A stretch of DNA of 5,122 nucleotides from an uncultured Planctomycetaceae bacterium (GTDB lineage Bacteria; Planctomycetota; Planctomycetia; Planctomycetales; Planctomycetaceae): positions 1-5,122 of the forward strand of contig CAIXQV010000268.1 of NCBI GenBank assembly GCA_903921605.1, read 5' to 3'. The translations under genes were made by a program, and so were the position numbers. The notes under the pieces are model-generated. The model had not been told where the DNA came from, did no database searches, and saw only the letters and a list, made by a program, of their open reading frames with translations. Shown piece after piece: positions 1-4,971 of the stretch (the stretch's first letter is position 1; each line of letters begins with the position of its first letter).

Positions 1-44
1 CTGTCGCAGACAGCATCATACGCAAGAAAGCGGCGTCGACGTAT

Positions 45-63
45 GTTGTTGTGATTCAACAAC
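45..63. repeat. 7-bp inverted repeat with 5-nt loop
   Basis: GTTGTTG (45-51) and CAACAAC (57-63) are perfect reverse complements around the loop TGATT. If a gene ends just to the left, this could be part of its 3' end, but no T tract follows on either strand, so a Rho-independent terminator is not well supported. The arms are simple GTT repeats, which raises the odds of chance. Confidence 0.35.
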
Positions 64-192
64 TTGCACGTTAACTAAGTGCCATTCGTCACATCGACCC
101 AACATTGCAGACACGTATTGCCTGCTTTCCCTGTGTTTTATGCGGTTTCCGCGTTTGAAAATAGTTCAGGGAAAGTATCAAAAATGATGGAT

Positions 193-212
193 GCGGGTGT
201 AGCTACACCCGC
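193..212. repeat. Perfect 20-bp palindrome
   Basis: GCGGGTGTAGCTACACCCGC reads identically on both strands, with no central spacer. The symmetry stops at both edges (T192 faces T213). As RNA it could form a 7-bp G+C-rich stem with a TAGCTA loop. As DNA it is the form expected of a site bound by a symmetric protein dimer. It lies about 360 bp before the first zinc-module start, in DNA with no supported gene and no T tract beside it. Function unknown; a dispersed palindromic repeat of the genome is another possibility. Confidence 0.7.
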
Positions 213-273
213 TCTCAGCGGTCACTTGGTTGATTGGCTTGTGAACAATTTGGTATCGCATGAGATGCCCTGT

Positions 274-322
274 CACTGACTCCAATTCGTCGTACAACGA
301 TTCTCGCTGACTCCTTTTGTCG
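274..322 (+). repeat. Imperfect 18-19-bp direct repeat
   Basis: CACTGACTCCAATTCGTCG (274-292) and CGCTGACTCCTTTTGTCG (305-322) are imperfect copies 31 bp apart sharing CTGACTCC and a GTCG end. There are only two copies and the identity is partial, so a chance duplication or an old tandem duplication are both possible. No function is proposed. Confidence 0.35.
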
Positions 323-561
323 AGCTTCGTTGCGGACCCTCTTTCGGTTCGTTGATGTTTCTCTGTGGACAACTGACAGCTCAGTTCCGGAGAGGCGTGT
401 CTAGCTTGTAGTATCGATCAGCGTCGCGGCCCAGTATCGAGTGAATTGCTCTGTACAATTGGATCTCCGGAATGGAACATTAGCTCGTGCTGACGCCCCA
501 AGTCGTTCGACTGCATTTGTTTGCAGCATGCTCCCCCAGCGATGCAAACTTTACGACTATC

Positions 562-565
562 GGAG
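562..565 (+). promoter_or_regulatory. Ribosome binding site deciding the start at 574
   Basis: GGAG at 562-565 sits 8 nt before the ATG at 574. The same frame is open upstream to a GTG at 487, but the extra 29 residues precede the conserved module, have no counterpart aligned in the paralog, and the GTG lacks a comparable site. The ATG at 574 is therefore preferred. Confidence 0.6.
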
Positions 566-573
566 TTCCCGCC

Positions 574-1050
574 ATGACAAGTACTGACACTGAAGAATTG
601 CGGATCTGCACTGATTGTTGCGAGATCAAACCGCTGCCTGAATTTCGACGGCGTTATCGCGACCAAGAGGTTCGGGTACACCAATGCAAATCATGCCATG
701 CGGTGGCTGAGCGAGAAAGAAATCGTCGTCGCCGTGAAATCGCCGCAGGGCGTCGTATGCAGTCATTGGCGACTGCGGCCCGCCGAGCCAGGAATCCAAG
801 GCAACTGGACTTACTGATGAAACTAGGAGTCCACGCGGCAGGTGGGCTAGAGAAGATGCTCCGTGACTGGCGTGCTGCAATTGAGGAATCGATCAATCGT
901 GGTCGAGCGACTCCTCGACTGCTTGGCTTCTACGAAACGATGACAGCCTTGGTAATCCGGCATAGCCATCGGACATCGACGGATGCAGAACTAGTGGGTA
1001 GCCAAGGGAATATTGCTAAATCGGTTACTCAAAAAACCGACCAGTGCTGA
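574..1050 (+). CDS. Small basic zinc-module protein, paralog 1
   Basis: This 158-residue protein carries a short zinc-binding module: CTDC at 12-15 and CKSCH at 38-42, with 22 residues between the pairs. A strongly basic stretch follows (RERNRRRR, about 47-54), then a probably helical C-terminal part with the pattern GGLEKMLRDWRAA ... RATPRLLGFYETM. The protein at 1390 shares all of these: the same cysteine spacing, the VHQCKSCHA/MHQCRSCHA core, the Arg/Ala-rich stretch, the GG-x-x-K-x-L-x-x-W motif and the C-terminal R-L-x-x-(F/M)-Y-E block. The CxxC ... F ... CxxCH style resembles zinc ribbons of phage and mobile-element proteins, but no nuclease motif follows it. Nucleic-acid binding is inferred from zinc module plus basic patch; the function is unknown. 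It has its own ribosome binding site and 339 bp separate it from its paralog, so co-transcription is uncertain. Confidence 0.75.
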   Translation: MTSTDTEELRICTDCCEIKPLPEFRRRYRDQEVRVHQCKSCHAVAERERNRRRREIAAGRRMQSLATAARRARNPRQLDLLMKLGVHAAGGLEKMLRDWRAAIEESINRGRATPRLLGFYETMTALVIRHSHRTSTDAELVGSQGNIAKSVTQKTDQC

Positions 1051-1254
1051 CTTGAATTTGCTTAGGTATAGTGAGACTTTGGTATTGCTTGTTTTACAGG
1101 GTAATGCGGGAAAGACCCTTGGTAACCCGCCCCTCCCGTCCGTCTGCCCTACGGTTCAGCCCAGTGCATCCGAGGCGGACCGAATAGGTAATTCCTGTGT
1201 CCGTAAATTTCCTGTGACGCAGTTCTGCCCACTACCGCACTGAACGCCAGTCAA

Positions 1255-1297
1255 CTGCTGAAAGTGACAAAAGCACTTTCAGCACCAGTTTCAGCAG
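1255..1297 (+). promoter_or_regulatory. Mutually exclusive hairpins before paralog 2
   Basis: Hairpin 1 is a perfect 11-bp stem, TGCTGAAAGTG (1256-1266) with CACTTTCAGCA (1274-1284), and a 7-nt loop. Hairpin 2 pairs CTGCTGAAA (1255-1263) with TTTCAGCAG (1289-1297), a perfect 9 bp. Both use the same left arm because the right arm TTTCAGCA occurs twice, so only one can form at a time. No T tract follows, so this is not a standard Rho-independent terminator. It lies 93-135 nt before the ATG at 1390. A leader switch, an operator with three half-sites (one inverted, two direct), or remains of a repeat are all possible. Confidence 0.5.
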
Positions 1298-1376
1298 ATG
1301 ACATATGTTCAGAGTCCCGTACTGCATATGCGTGCAGAGTGTTTACCGTGTAAATTCTCTTACCAGCCCGCAAGCC

Positions 1377-1380
1377 GGAG
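1377..1380 (+). promoter_or_regulatory. Ribosome binding site of paralog 2
   Basis: GGAG at 1377-1380 lies 9 nt before the ATG at 1390. The motif and spacing match those of paralog 1 (GGAG, 8 nt), which supports both starts. Confidence 0.6.
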
Positions 1381-1389
1381 ATCGGTAAA

Positions 1390-1833
1390 ATGTCTAACCG
1401 TCAGAATTCTGTACCCGGTCAGTCCAGTCCAACTGAAGAACCCTGTTCGGCCGAGCCCGACCAGATCTGCAGTCTCTGTGCTGAGTGTCTACCCGCTGAT
1501 CAGTTTCGCTTTCGGAGTCGGGCGACCGGGGTACGAATGCATCAGTGCCGATCGTGTCACGCGGCGACGGCCCGAGCCCGCCATCGGGCGAAGCGTGCCC
1601 AAGAGGAAGGGTGGCTCATCCAGAAGACTGCCAGCCAGATCGCTCGGTCGACCAACATCAACCGGTCTCTTGCTCTCCTGGAACAACTGGTGGCCGCTGT
1701 CGGGGGTCCACGGAAGCTGCTTGAACTCTGGCGAGCCGAGTGTTTGAAGCTGACGAATCAGCGAAGATCGTCAACCAGGCTGGCAAGGATGTATGAGATG
1801 CTGGTGGTGCCGGCCGGGCAGTTGAGGCCATGA
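1390..1833 (+). CDS. Small basic zinc-module protein, paralog 2
   Basis: This 147-residue protein is the paralog of the one at 574. A polar N-terminal tail of about 25 residues leads into CSLC (27-30) and CRSCH (53-57), again 22 residues apart, then a basic Arg/Ala-rich stretch (about 61-70). The C-terminal helical region has VGGPRKLLELWRAE and ends in RRSSTRLARMYEMLVVPAG. A fragment at 3596-3694 has nearly the same C-terminal block. Zinc binding is inferred from the cysteines; nucleic-acid or protein binding is a guess from the basic patch. No catalytic motif is visible. It converges on the J-domain/pentapeptide gene, whose stop lies 81 bp beyond this gene's end. An alternative frame (1298-1747 plus) overlaps most of it, but only this frame gives the conserved cysteine module. 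Confidence 0.78.
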   Translation: MSNRQNSVPGQSSPTEEPCSAEPDQICSLCAECLPADQFRFRSRATGVRMHQCRSCHAATARARHRAKRAQEEGWLIQKTASQIARSTNINRSLALLEQLVAAVGGPRKLLELWRAECLKLTNQRRSSTRLARMYEMLVVPAGQLRP

Positions 1834-1836
1834 CCC

Positions 1837-1854
1837 AAAAGGCCGTCGAACGGC
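1837..1854 (-). terminator. Probable terminator of the minus-strand operon
   Basis: On the minus strand GCCGT-TCG-ACGGC (1854-1842) forms a 5-bp G+C-rich hairpin, followed after one C by TTTT (1840-1837). It lies about 60 nt past the stop of the J-domain/pentapeptide gene and just outside the converging gene at 1390-1833. The stem and T tract are short, so it may be weak. On the plus strand no T tract follows, so it is unlikely to stop transcription in that direction. Confidence 0.45.
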
Positions 1855-1873
1855 ACAGTGGAGCCATCACCAT

Positions 1874-1909
1874 CTAGAATCGAACGAACAAAGTTTCGAA
1901 CCTAGAATC
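1874..1909. repeat. 8-bp direct repeat CTAGAATC
   Basis: CTAGAATC occurs at 1874-1881 and 1902-1909, 28 bp apart, in the short gap between two converging genes. The units are short and may be chance. Confidence 0.3.
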
Positions 1910-1914
1910 TCGAC

Positions 1915-3084
1915 TCAATTCGCCAGAAATGCGGAGAGAAAAACCAGAAAAATGACCACAAGAAAAATCACAACGCCAATGTTATCAGAAAAGACGTCTG
2001 CGACTTCTTTGGGTGACCGTAGGGACGCTTGGCCCCTCAGAGTCGCCCCCCTTGGCACCGCAAACCCACTTGGAAATACTGTACTTTCCGTGTACTGACA
2101 TTCGGTCAGGTTTGTGTCGAGGAGGTTCGCCGTGCTCAGATCAATACCGGCGACGTCGCAGGATCGCATATCAGCCTGCTGCAGGTTGGTGGACTCAAAC
2201 TTCGACCCAGTGAGAGACAAACCTTCACAATCGCAACGCAATAGTGCTGCCTCGGAGAAATCGCAGTCGGTGACGGCGGCACTTCGGAAAAACTGCTTGG
2301 TCCAGAGCTTCGTCTCCTTCTGGGTTCCCCAACTTGATGAGCTCTGTTTAGATTCAGTCACCGATTCATGAGGTTTTGAAAACGCTGTGCCAGTGAGATC
2401 AGACTGACAGAAGTTCGCGTTGTATAGGATCGCTCCGCCTTCCTCGTCTGCAAGCCTCGATACCTTGGTCTTAAGGTGATCAGATTCTGTAAAGCGATCA
2501 CTAGGGTCGACGTAGGCAGATTCCCACCGTTTACTAATCCCAAAGAACTTTGCATCTCGGATGCTGCAGTTCGAGAGATCGCATTTGACCAGCCTCGCAC
2601 CGGCGAAATCACCCTTGTCAAACTGACATCGCTTAGCACTGCAGTTTGTCAGATCGGCTCCTCGAAAATCACAGCCGATGAAGCGACTTCCGTCGAGCCT
2701 AGCACCCGCCAGTTTCGCGTTCTTGAACGAAACGCCTGAGAAGTCCCGGTTGCTCAGATCACATCCGGCAGCCTCTTGCCAGCCCCGGCGTTGATGCTCC
2801 GCCAGAGTCAAAAAGGTGCTTGAACCATCGGCCCTGAGAACTGCTGTCGGTTCTGCTGTAGCAGTCCTGTTGGCACTTGGATTCAGGTCGTACTGGCGAC
2901 GACGCACCGGATCAGACAAAACCTCAAAGGCCCGTTGAATCTCTGCGAACGCCCTCGCCGCCTCCTTAGACGAGTCCCGATCCGGGTGATACTTCGCGGT
3001 AAGAGTCTTGTAGGCCGCCTTGATCACTTCAGGGGATGCGTCGAGACGAACCTGTAAGATTTCGTAAAGTGACTGATTGTTCAT
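1915..3084 (-). CDS. J-domain/pentapeptide-repeat membrane-anchored protein
   Basis: This 389-residue protein is a probable DnaK co-chaperone with three parts. Residues 4-66 form a J domain: helix II with AAYKTLTAKYHPDRD (HPD at 33-35, the motif that stimulates Hsp70 ATPase) and helix III ending RRRQYD. There is no G/F or zinc-finger region, so it is a type III (class C) J protein. Pentapeptide repeats follow, with Leu/Phe-type residues every fifth position at 110-180 (15 coils, one with Ala), 220-235 in the same phase, and 271-336 shifted by one; these should fold as right-handed quadrilateral beta helices. The last 21 residues (369-389) are almost wholly hydrophobic, suggesting a tail anchor with the rest in the cytoplasm. 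The ATG at 3084 overlaps the upstream stop as ATGA, indicating translational coupling; the frame stays open to 3216, but the J domain begins right after this ATG. The client is unknown. Confidence 0.88.
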   Translation of the reverse strand: MNNQSLYEILQVRLDASPEVIKAAYKTLTAKYHPDRDSSKEAARAFAEIQRAFEVLSDPVRRRQYDLNPSANRTATAEPTAVLRADGSSTFLTLAEHQRRGWQEAAGCDLSNRDFSGVSFKNAKLAGARLDGSRFIGCDFRGADLTNCSAKRCQFDKGDFAGARLVKCDLSNCSIRDAKFFGISKRWESAYVDPSDRFTESDHLKTKVSRLADEEGGAILYNANFCQSDLTGTAFSKPHESVTESKQSSSSWGTQKETKLWTKQFFRSAAVTDCDFSEAALLRCDCEGLSLTGSKFESTNLQQADMRSCDVAGIDLSTANLLDTNLTECQYTESTVFPSGFAVPRGATLRGQASLRSPKEVADVFSDNIGVVIFLVVIFLVFLSAFLAN

Positions 3085-3422
3085 GCGGTAACAGACTGGC
3101 GATTCATGACAGGTTTGCGGACTTCGTTGTTGCAGCATTGGCAGCGAAGAGTTGATCCCACCGGTCTGGTCTTTACAAAAAACGTGATTGGGACGCCTGA
3201 CCCACAGTGAAGACATGCGATTTTAGTTGACTTGAACCGAAACCAGATAGCCAACCAACAAACGGGATTTAGGATCAATGCAAAAGCGGTCCCCGCAACA
3301 TGACCTTTGCCTGCAGCCAAAGAGCCAATGATCGCCGCAATCCCTGTAAAAATCGACGCGGAGGACGCCCACGAAGCGTACTTACCATATGGAGGTTGAG
3401 AATCCTTAAAGTTGCCTGACAT
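3081..3422 (-). CDS. Two-helix membrane protein with C-terminal zinc ribbon
   Basis: This 113-residue protein has a short polar N terminus, two hydrophobic segments (about 17-37 and 42-61) and a C-terminal domain with CLHC at 70-73 and CQCC at 94-97, a four-cysteine pattern typical of a small zinc ribbon. With a hairpin topology both ends would lie on the same side; the zinc ribbon and the basic RFK after helix 2 suggest the cytoplasm. Its TGA overlaps the ATG of the J-domain/pentapeptide gene, so the two are almost certainly co-expressed and perhaps act together. No family is recognised; possible roles are membrane scaffold or client adaptor for the J protein. The ATG at 3422 has only a purine-rich stretch (GGGAAAGAGA) about 12 nt upstream. 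A longer frame overlapping in another phase (3275-3532) was not accepted, as it lacks such features. Confidence 0.72.
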   Translation of the reverse strand: MSGNFKDSQPPYGKYASWASSASIFTGIAAIIGSLAAGKGHVAGTAFALILNPVCWLAIWFRFKSTKIACLHCGSGVPITFFVKTRPVGSTLRCQCCNNEVRKPVMNRQSVTA

Positions 3423-3500
3423 GAAATTCTGTATCTCTTTCCCGTGAGGAAGGACAAGCCTTTCGAATATACCTCAGGCTGGTGAGAAGCGTGTTCGCCT

Positions 3501-3524
3501 CTGGGCAGCAGTGTATATGCCCAG
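3501..3524. repeat. 7-bp inverted repeat before the two-gene operon
   Basis: CTGGGCA (3501-3507) and TGCCCAG (3518-3524) are perfect reverse complements around a 10-nt loop. The site lies about 80 bp upstream of the ATG at 3422, where a promoter or leader of the operon would be expected. It has no T tract on either strand. An operator or leader hairpin is possible. Confidence 0.4.
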
Positions 3525-3595
3525 TAAGACAATTCAAATGACCAGAAGCAACGGATGTTGTCCTCACCGTCGCCTCGTCAGTATTCCCCGGCTTC

Positions 3596-3694
3596 ATGTC
3601 GAACCTCGAGTTGATTCAGAAACTGACAAGCCAACGGAGGTCTTCTACTCGTCTGACAAGGATGTACGAGATGCTGGTGGTTCCGTTGAGTTAG
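3596..3694 (+). pseudogene. 3' fragment of a third zinc-module paralog
   Basis: The frame at 3623-3694 encodes LTSQRRSSTRLTRMYEML followed by VVPLS and TAG, against LTNQRRSSTRLARMYEML followed by VVPAG at the C terminus of the protein at 1390. Over the 21 aligned codons from CTG (3623) to CCG (3685), 9 are identical, 10 are synonymous changes and 2 change the residue. Upstream, NLEL-IQK can be matched to LLELWRAECLK only with a gap, and the cysteine module and basic region are missing. A stop (TGA at 3539-3541) closes the frame further upstream. The likeliest reading is the 3' remnant of a truncated third family member. A 32-residue peptide starting at the ATG at 3596 is formally possible but has no good ribosome binding site. 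It lies between two minus-strand genes. Confidence 0.7.
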
Positions 3695-3738
3695 CCTCAG
3701 CCCAGTTCACCCATCGGCGGAATACCACAATAGTCTCA

Positions 3739-3756
3739 ACTCAATATGGATTGAGT
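3739..3756. repeat. 6-bp inverted repeat at the stop of the beta-domain J protein
   Basis: ACTCAA (3739-3744) and TTGAGT (3751-3756) pair around a 6-nt loop, touching the minus-strand stop at 3758-3756. It is A+T-rich with no T tract after it, so it is a weak candidate for a 3'-end hairpin only. Confidence 0.3.
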
Positions 3757-4553
3757 CAGATCCGGGTCATGTAGAACGCAAATCTGTTTCGAGATCTGAC
3801 TCTTCCATTTCTACCGACATTGACCACGTCGACGCCATAATCAATTCTGTTTGCATTTGTAATAACCCCCTCAAACGGCGACGTGATTTGACCTGACGGG
3901 CTATTGTCAAATGTGCCGCTCAGGCTCCCGGCAAGCGCGTTACCGGACCGTCTCAATAGGCCGTAGCCATTCGACATGTTGGGACTTGAGAGCAACTCAA
4001 TAGTTACGTTCACGCCAGTCTCAGATAGGCTAACGACGTCGCCCTTCGAAGTGAGCCATCGCCCTGTAATGGATGGGGTTGCCGATGCCAGATTGGTTGG
4101 GATTGCTGATGCGGTGTTATAGATTCGCTGTGTGGCCTGAGGCTGCCCAGTCTTTGACAATGCCTTTCCGAACGATGACAACAAGACCATTGCCAGCACA
4201 GCCAGTCCGAATCTAGCGGCCCACGGCTGAGAATTAGTTTTTTCGTGTTTACTATCTGCCGAAAAAGGTCTTGGATTTGAATCTCGATCGTCACCCGTGG
4301 TTGTTGAATCCGTCGAGCTGCCTGCGTGATGGGGAACCTCGCTCGACTGCTCCGAATTGGCAAACACACTCTCCAAATATGAAAAGGCTTCGTTAATCTT
4401 CTTTAACCGAGCTTCTGCATCAAGCTTTGCGGCTGGATCATCGTGGCGGTCTGGGTGCCAACGCTTGACGAGATCGCGGTAGACTGACCGGATTTCCTCG
4501 AAGTCTGCGGAATTCTGTACACCGATAATCCGCAGTGCATCTTCGATATTCAT
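3756..4553 (-). CDS. J-domain membrane protein with beta-rich C-terminal domain
   Basis: This 265-residue protein starts with a J domain (about 2-65): VYRDLVKRWHPDRHDDP has the HPD motif at 33-35, and LKKINEAFSYLESVF is helix III. A polar Ser/Thr/Asp-rich linker (66-110) leads to one hydrophobic helix (about 112-128, RFGLAVLAMVLLSSF). The C-terminal 130 residues are rich in Gly, Ser, Val and Thr with alternating beta-type pattern (TGRW, GYGLLRRSGNALAGSLSGTF, FEGVITNANRI), suggesting a small beta barrel or sandwich. No cysteines or catalytic motif are evident. The layout implies a cytoplasmic J domain recruiting DnaK and a C-terminal domain across the membrane, perhaps sensing or binding something outside; orientation is inference. 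The frame is open upstream to 4697, but the extra 48 residues look non-coding and the J domain begins right after the ATG at 4553. No strong ribosome binding site is visible. 333 bp separate it from the next gene. Confidence 0.82.
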   Translation of the reverse strand: MNIEDALRIIGVQNSADFEEIRSVYRDLVKRWHPDRHDDPAAKLDAEARLKKINEAFSYLESVFANSEQSSEVPHHAGSSTDSTTTGDDRDSNPRPFSADSKHEKTNSQPWAARFGLAVLAMVLLSSFGKALSKTGQPQATQRIYNTASAIPTNLASATPSITGRWLTSKGDVVSLSETGVNVTIELLSSPNMSNGYGLLRRSGNALAGSLSGTFDNSPSGQITSPFEGVITNANRIDYGVDVVNVGRNGRVRSRNRFAFYMTRI

Positions 4554-4703
4554 GTTATACGTCCGAGTGTTGTCTTTGGAGGGTCGACTAACAGAAGAAT
4601 TCTTGGGGAAGCAATGATGAGGCAGTGAAAGATCCCACGACGACCTGAGAATGTCATCCTGTTTTGGGCAAAATCCTCTGGTGCCGTATTCTTGCACTTC
4701 GAA

Positions 4704-4734
4704 CGTTTCATGCGTTGTCGGTTGCCATGAAACG
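4704..4734. promoter_or_regulatory. 9-bp inverted repeat, possible operator of the J-domain gene
   Basis: CGTTTCATG (4704-4712) and CATGAAACG (4726-4734) are perfect reverse complements separated by 13 bp, so the half-site centres are 22 bp apart, about two helical turns. That geometry suits a dimeric regulator bound on one face of the DNA. It lies 150-180 bp upstream of the ATG at 4553. No T tract flanks it, so a terminator for the secreted-protein gene is less likely. Which regulator, if any, is unknown. Confidence 0.45.
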
Positions 4735-4925
4735 AGGCTTTCCCCTGCTCAATTTTATTGGTCCATGTCCGCTCTTTCCTGACTTGTCGGGGTGCAACTT
4801 TTAATGCAATGTTCCGTGCAGGACCTGAGCACTTCGTTGGAATGATAACCTTTGTTTGCCACAGCTTGCTGAATCAATCCCCAAGCGGCCGAATCGCAAG
4901 AATGAACCAGCCCCAACCTGTGATT

Positions 4926-4969
4926 ACGGCACCGAGGCCGGACGTTGTTCGTCCGCTCTCAGAGGCCGT
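4926..4969 (-). terminator. Nested hairpin after the secreted-protein gene, possible 3' end
   Basis: An inner stem CGGACG (4939-4944) with CGTCCG (4950-4955) around a 5-nt loop sits inside an outer pair ACGGC (4926-4930) with GCCGT (4965-4969). It begins within a few bases of the stop at 4972 on the minus strand. G+C-rich structure at this place fits a transcript 3' end, but no T tract follows, so classic Rho-independent termination is not shown. Confidence 0.35.
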
Positions 4970-4971
4970 GG

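Larger units (their letters stand above)
1..573. other. Non-coding stretch upstream of first zinc-module gene
   Basis: I see no gene here that I can support. Open frames exist on both strands, for example 79-279 plus and 178-372 minus, but they lack good ribosome binding sites, recognisable domains and plausible composition. A short reading frame entering from the left edge on plus (positions 3-74, ending in TAA) could be the tail of an upstream gene; 23 residues are too few to judge. The stretch contains a 7-bp stem-loop (45-63), a perfect 20-bp palindrome (193-212) and an imperfect direct repeat (274-322). A promoter for the gene at 574 should lie in the right half, but no convincing -35/-10 pair was found. 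Confidence 0.5.
1051..1389 (+). other. Intergenic region between the two zinc-module paralogs
   Basis: No supported gene. A 76-codon frame (1013-1243) overlaps the end of the upstream gene in another phase and looks like a shadow. The stretch holds two 8-bp direct repeats TTCCTGTG (1192-1199 and 1209-1216), the overlapping hairpins at 1255-1297, and two CATATG palindromes (1302-1307, 1325-1330). Its length and structure suggest the downstream gene has its own promoter here, but I could not pick out a convincing one. Confidence 0.5.
4554..4971. other. Intergenic region upstream of the J-domain group
   Basis: No gene is supported. An 80-codon plus frame (4758-5000) runs antisense into the secreted-protein tail and has no recognisable domain or good start signal. 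The stretch should contain the 3' end of the secreted-protein transcript and the promoter for the J-domain gene at 4553. It holds the inverted repeat at 4704-4734 and nested complementary arms at 4926-4969. I saw no convincing -35/-10 pair. Confidence 0.5.

Noticed and set aside
3..74. Reading frame on plus from the left edge ending in TAA, possible tail of an upstream gene (VADSIIRKKAASTYVVVIQQLAR)
   Set aside because: Only 23 residues with no recognisable motif; composition is plausible but not enough to call a gene.
178..372. 64-residue minus-strand frame with TTG start
   Set aside because: No domain, no clear ribosome binding site, and it runs through the perfect palindrome at 193-212.
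1063..1098. Possible fourth remnant of the zinc-module C terminus (LLRYSETLVLL compared with LARMYEMLVVP)
   Set aside because: Only about half of the bases match over 30 nt, the Tyr-Glu register is off, and nothing around it aligns.
1298..1747. 149-residue plus-strand frame overlapping paralog 2
   Set aside because: It covers the same bases as the conserved cysteine-module frame in another phase, has no recognisable domain and lacks a good start signal.
574..1833. Zinc-module proteins as HNH or endonuclease VII-type nucleases
   Set aside because: The CxxC pairs match that style, but no His-Asn-His or Asp-His nuclease motif is visible in either protein.
3085..3216. N-terminal extension of the J-domain/pentapeptide protein
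   Set aside because: It would overlap the zinc-ribbon gene by 136 bp; the J domain starts right after the ATG at 3084, which forms a classic ATGA overlap.
4554..4697. N-terminal extension of the beta-domain J protein
   Set aside because: The 48 extra residues have no conserved character and the J domain begins directly after the ATG at 4553.
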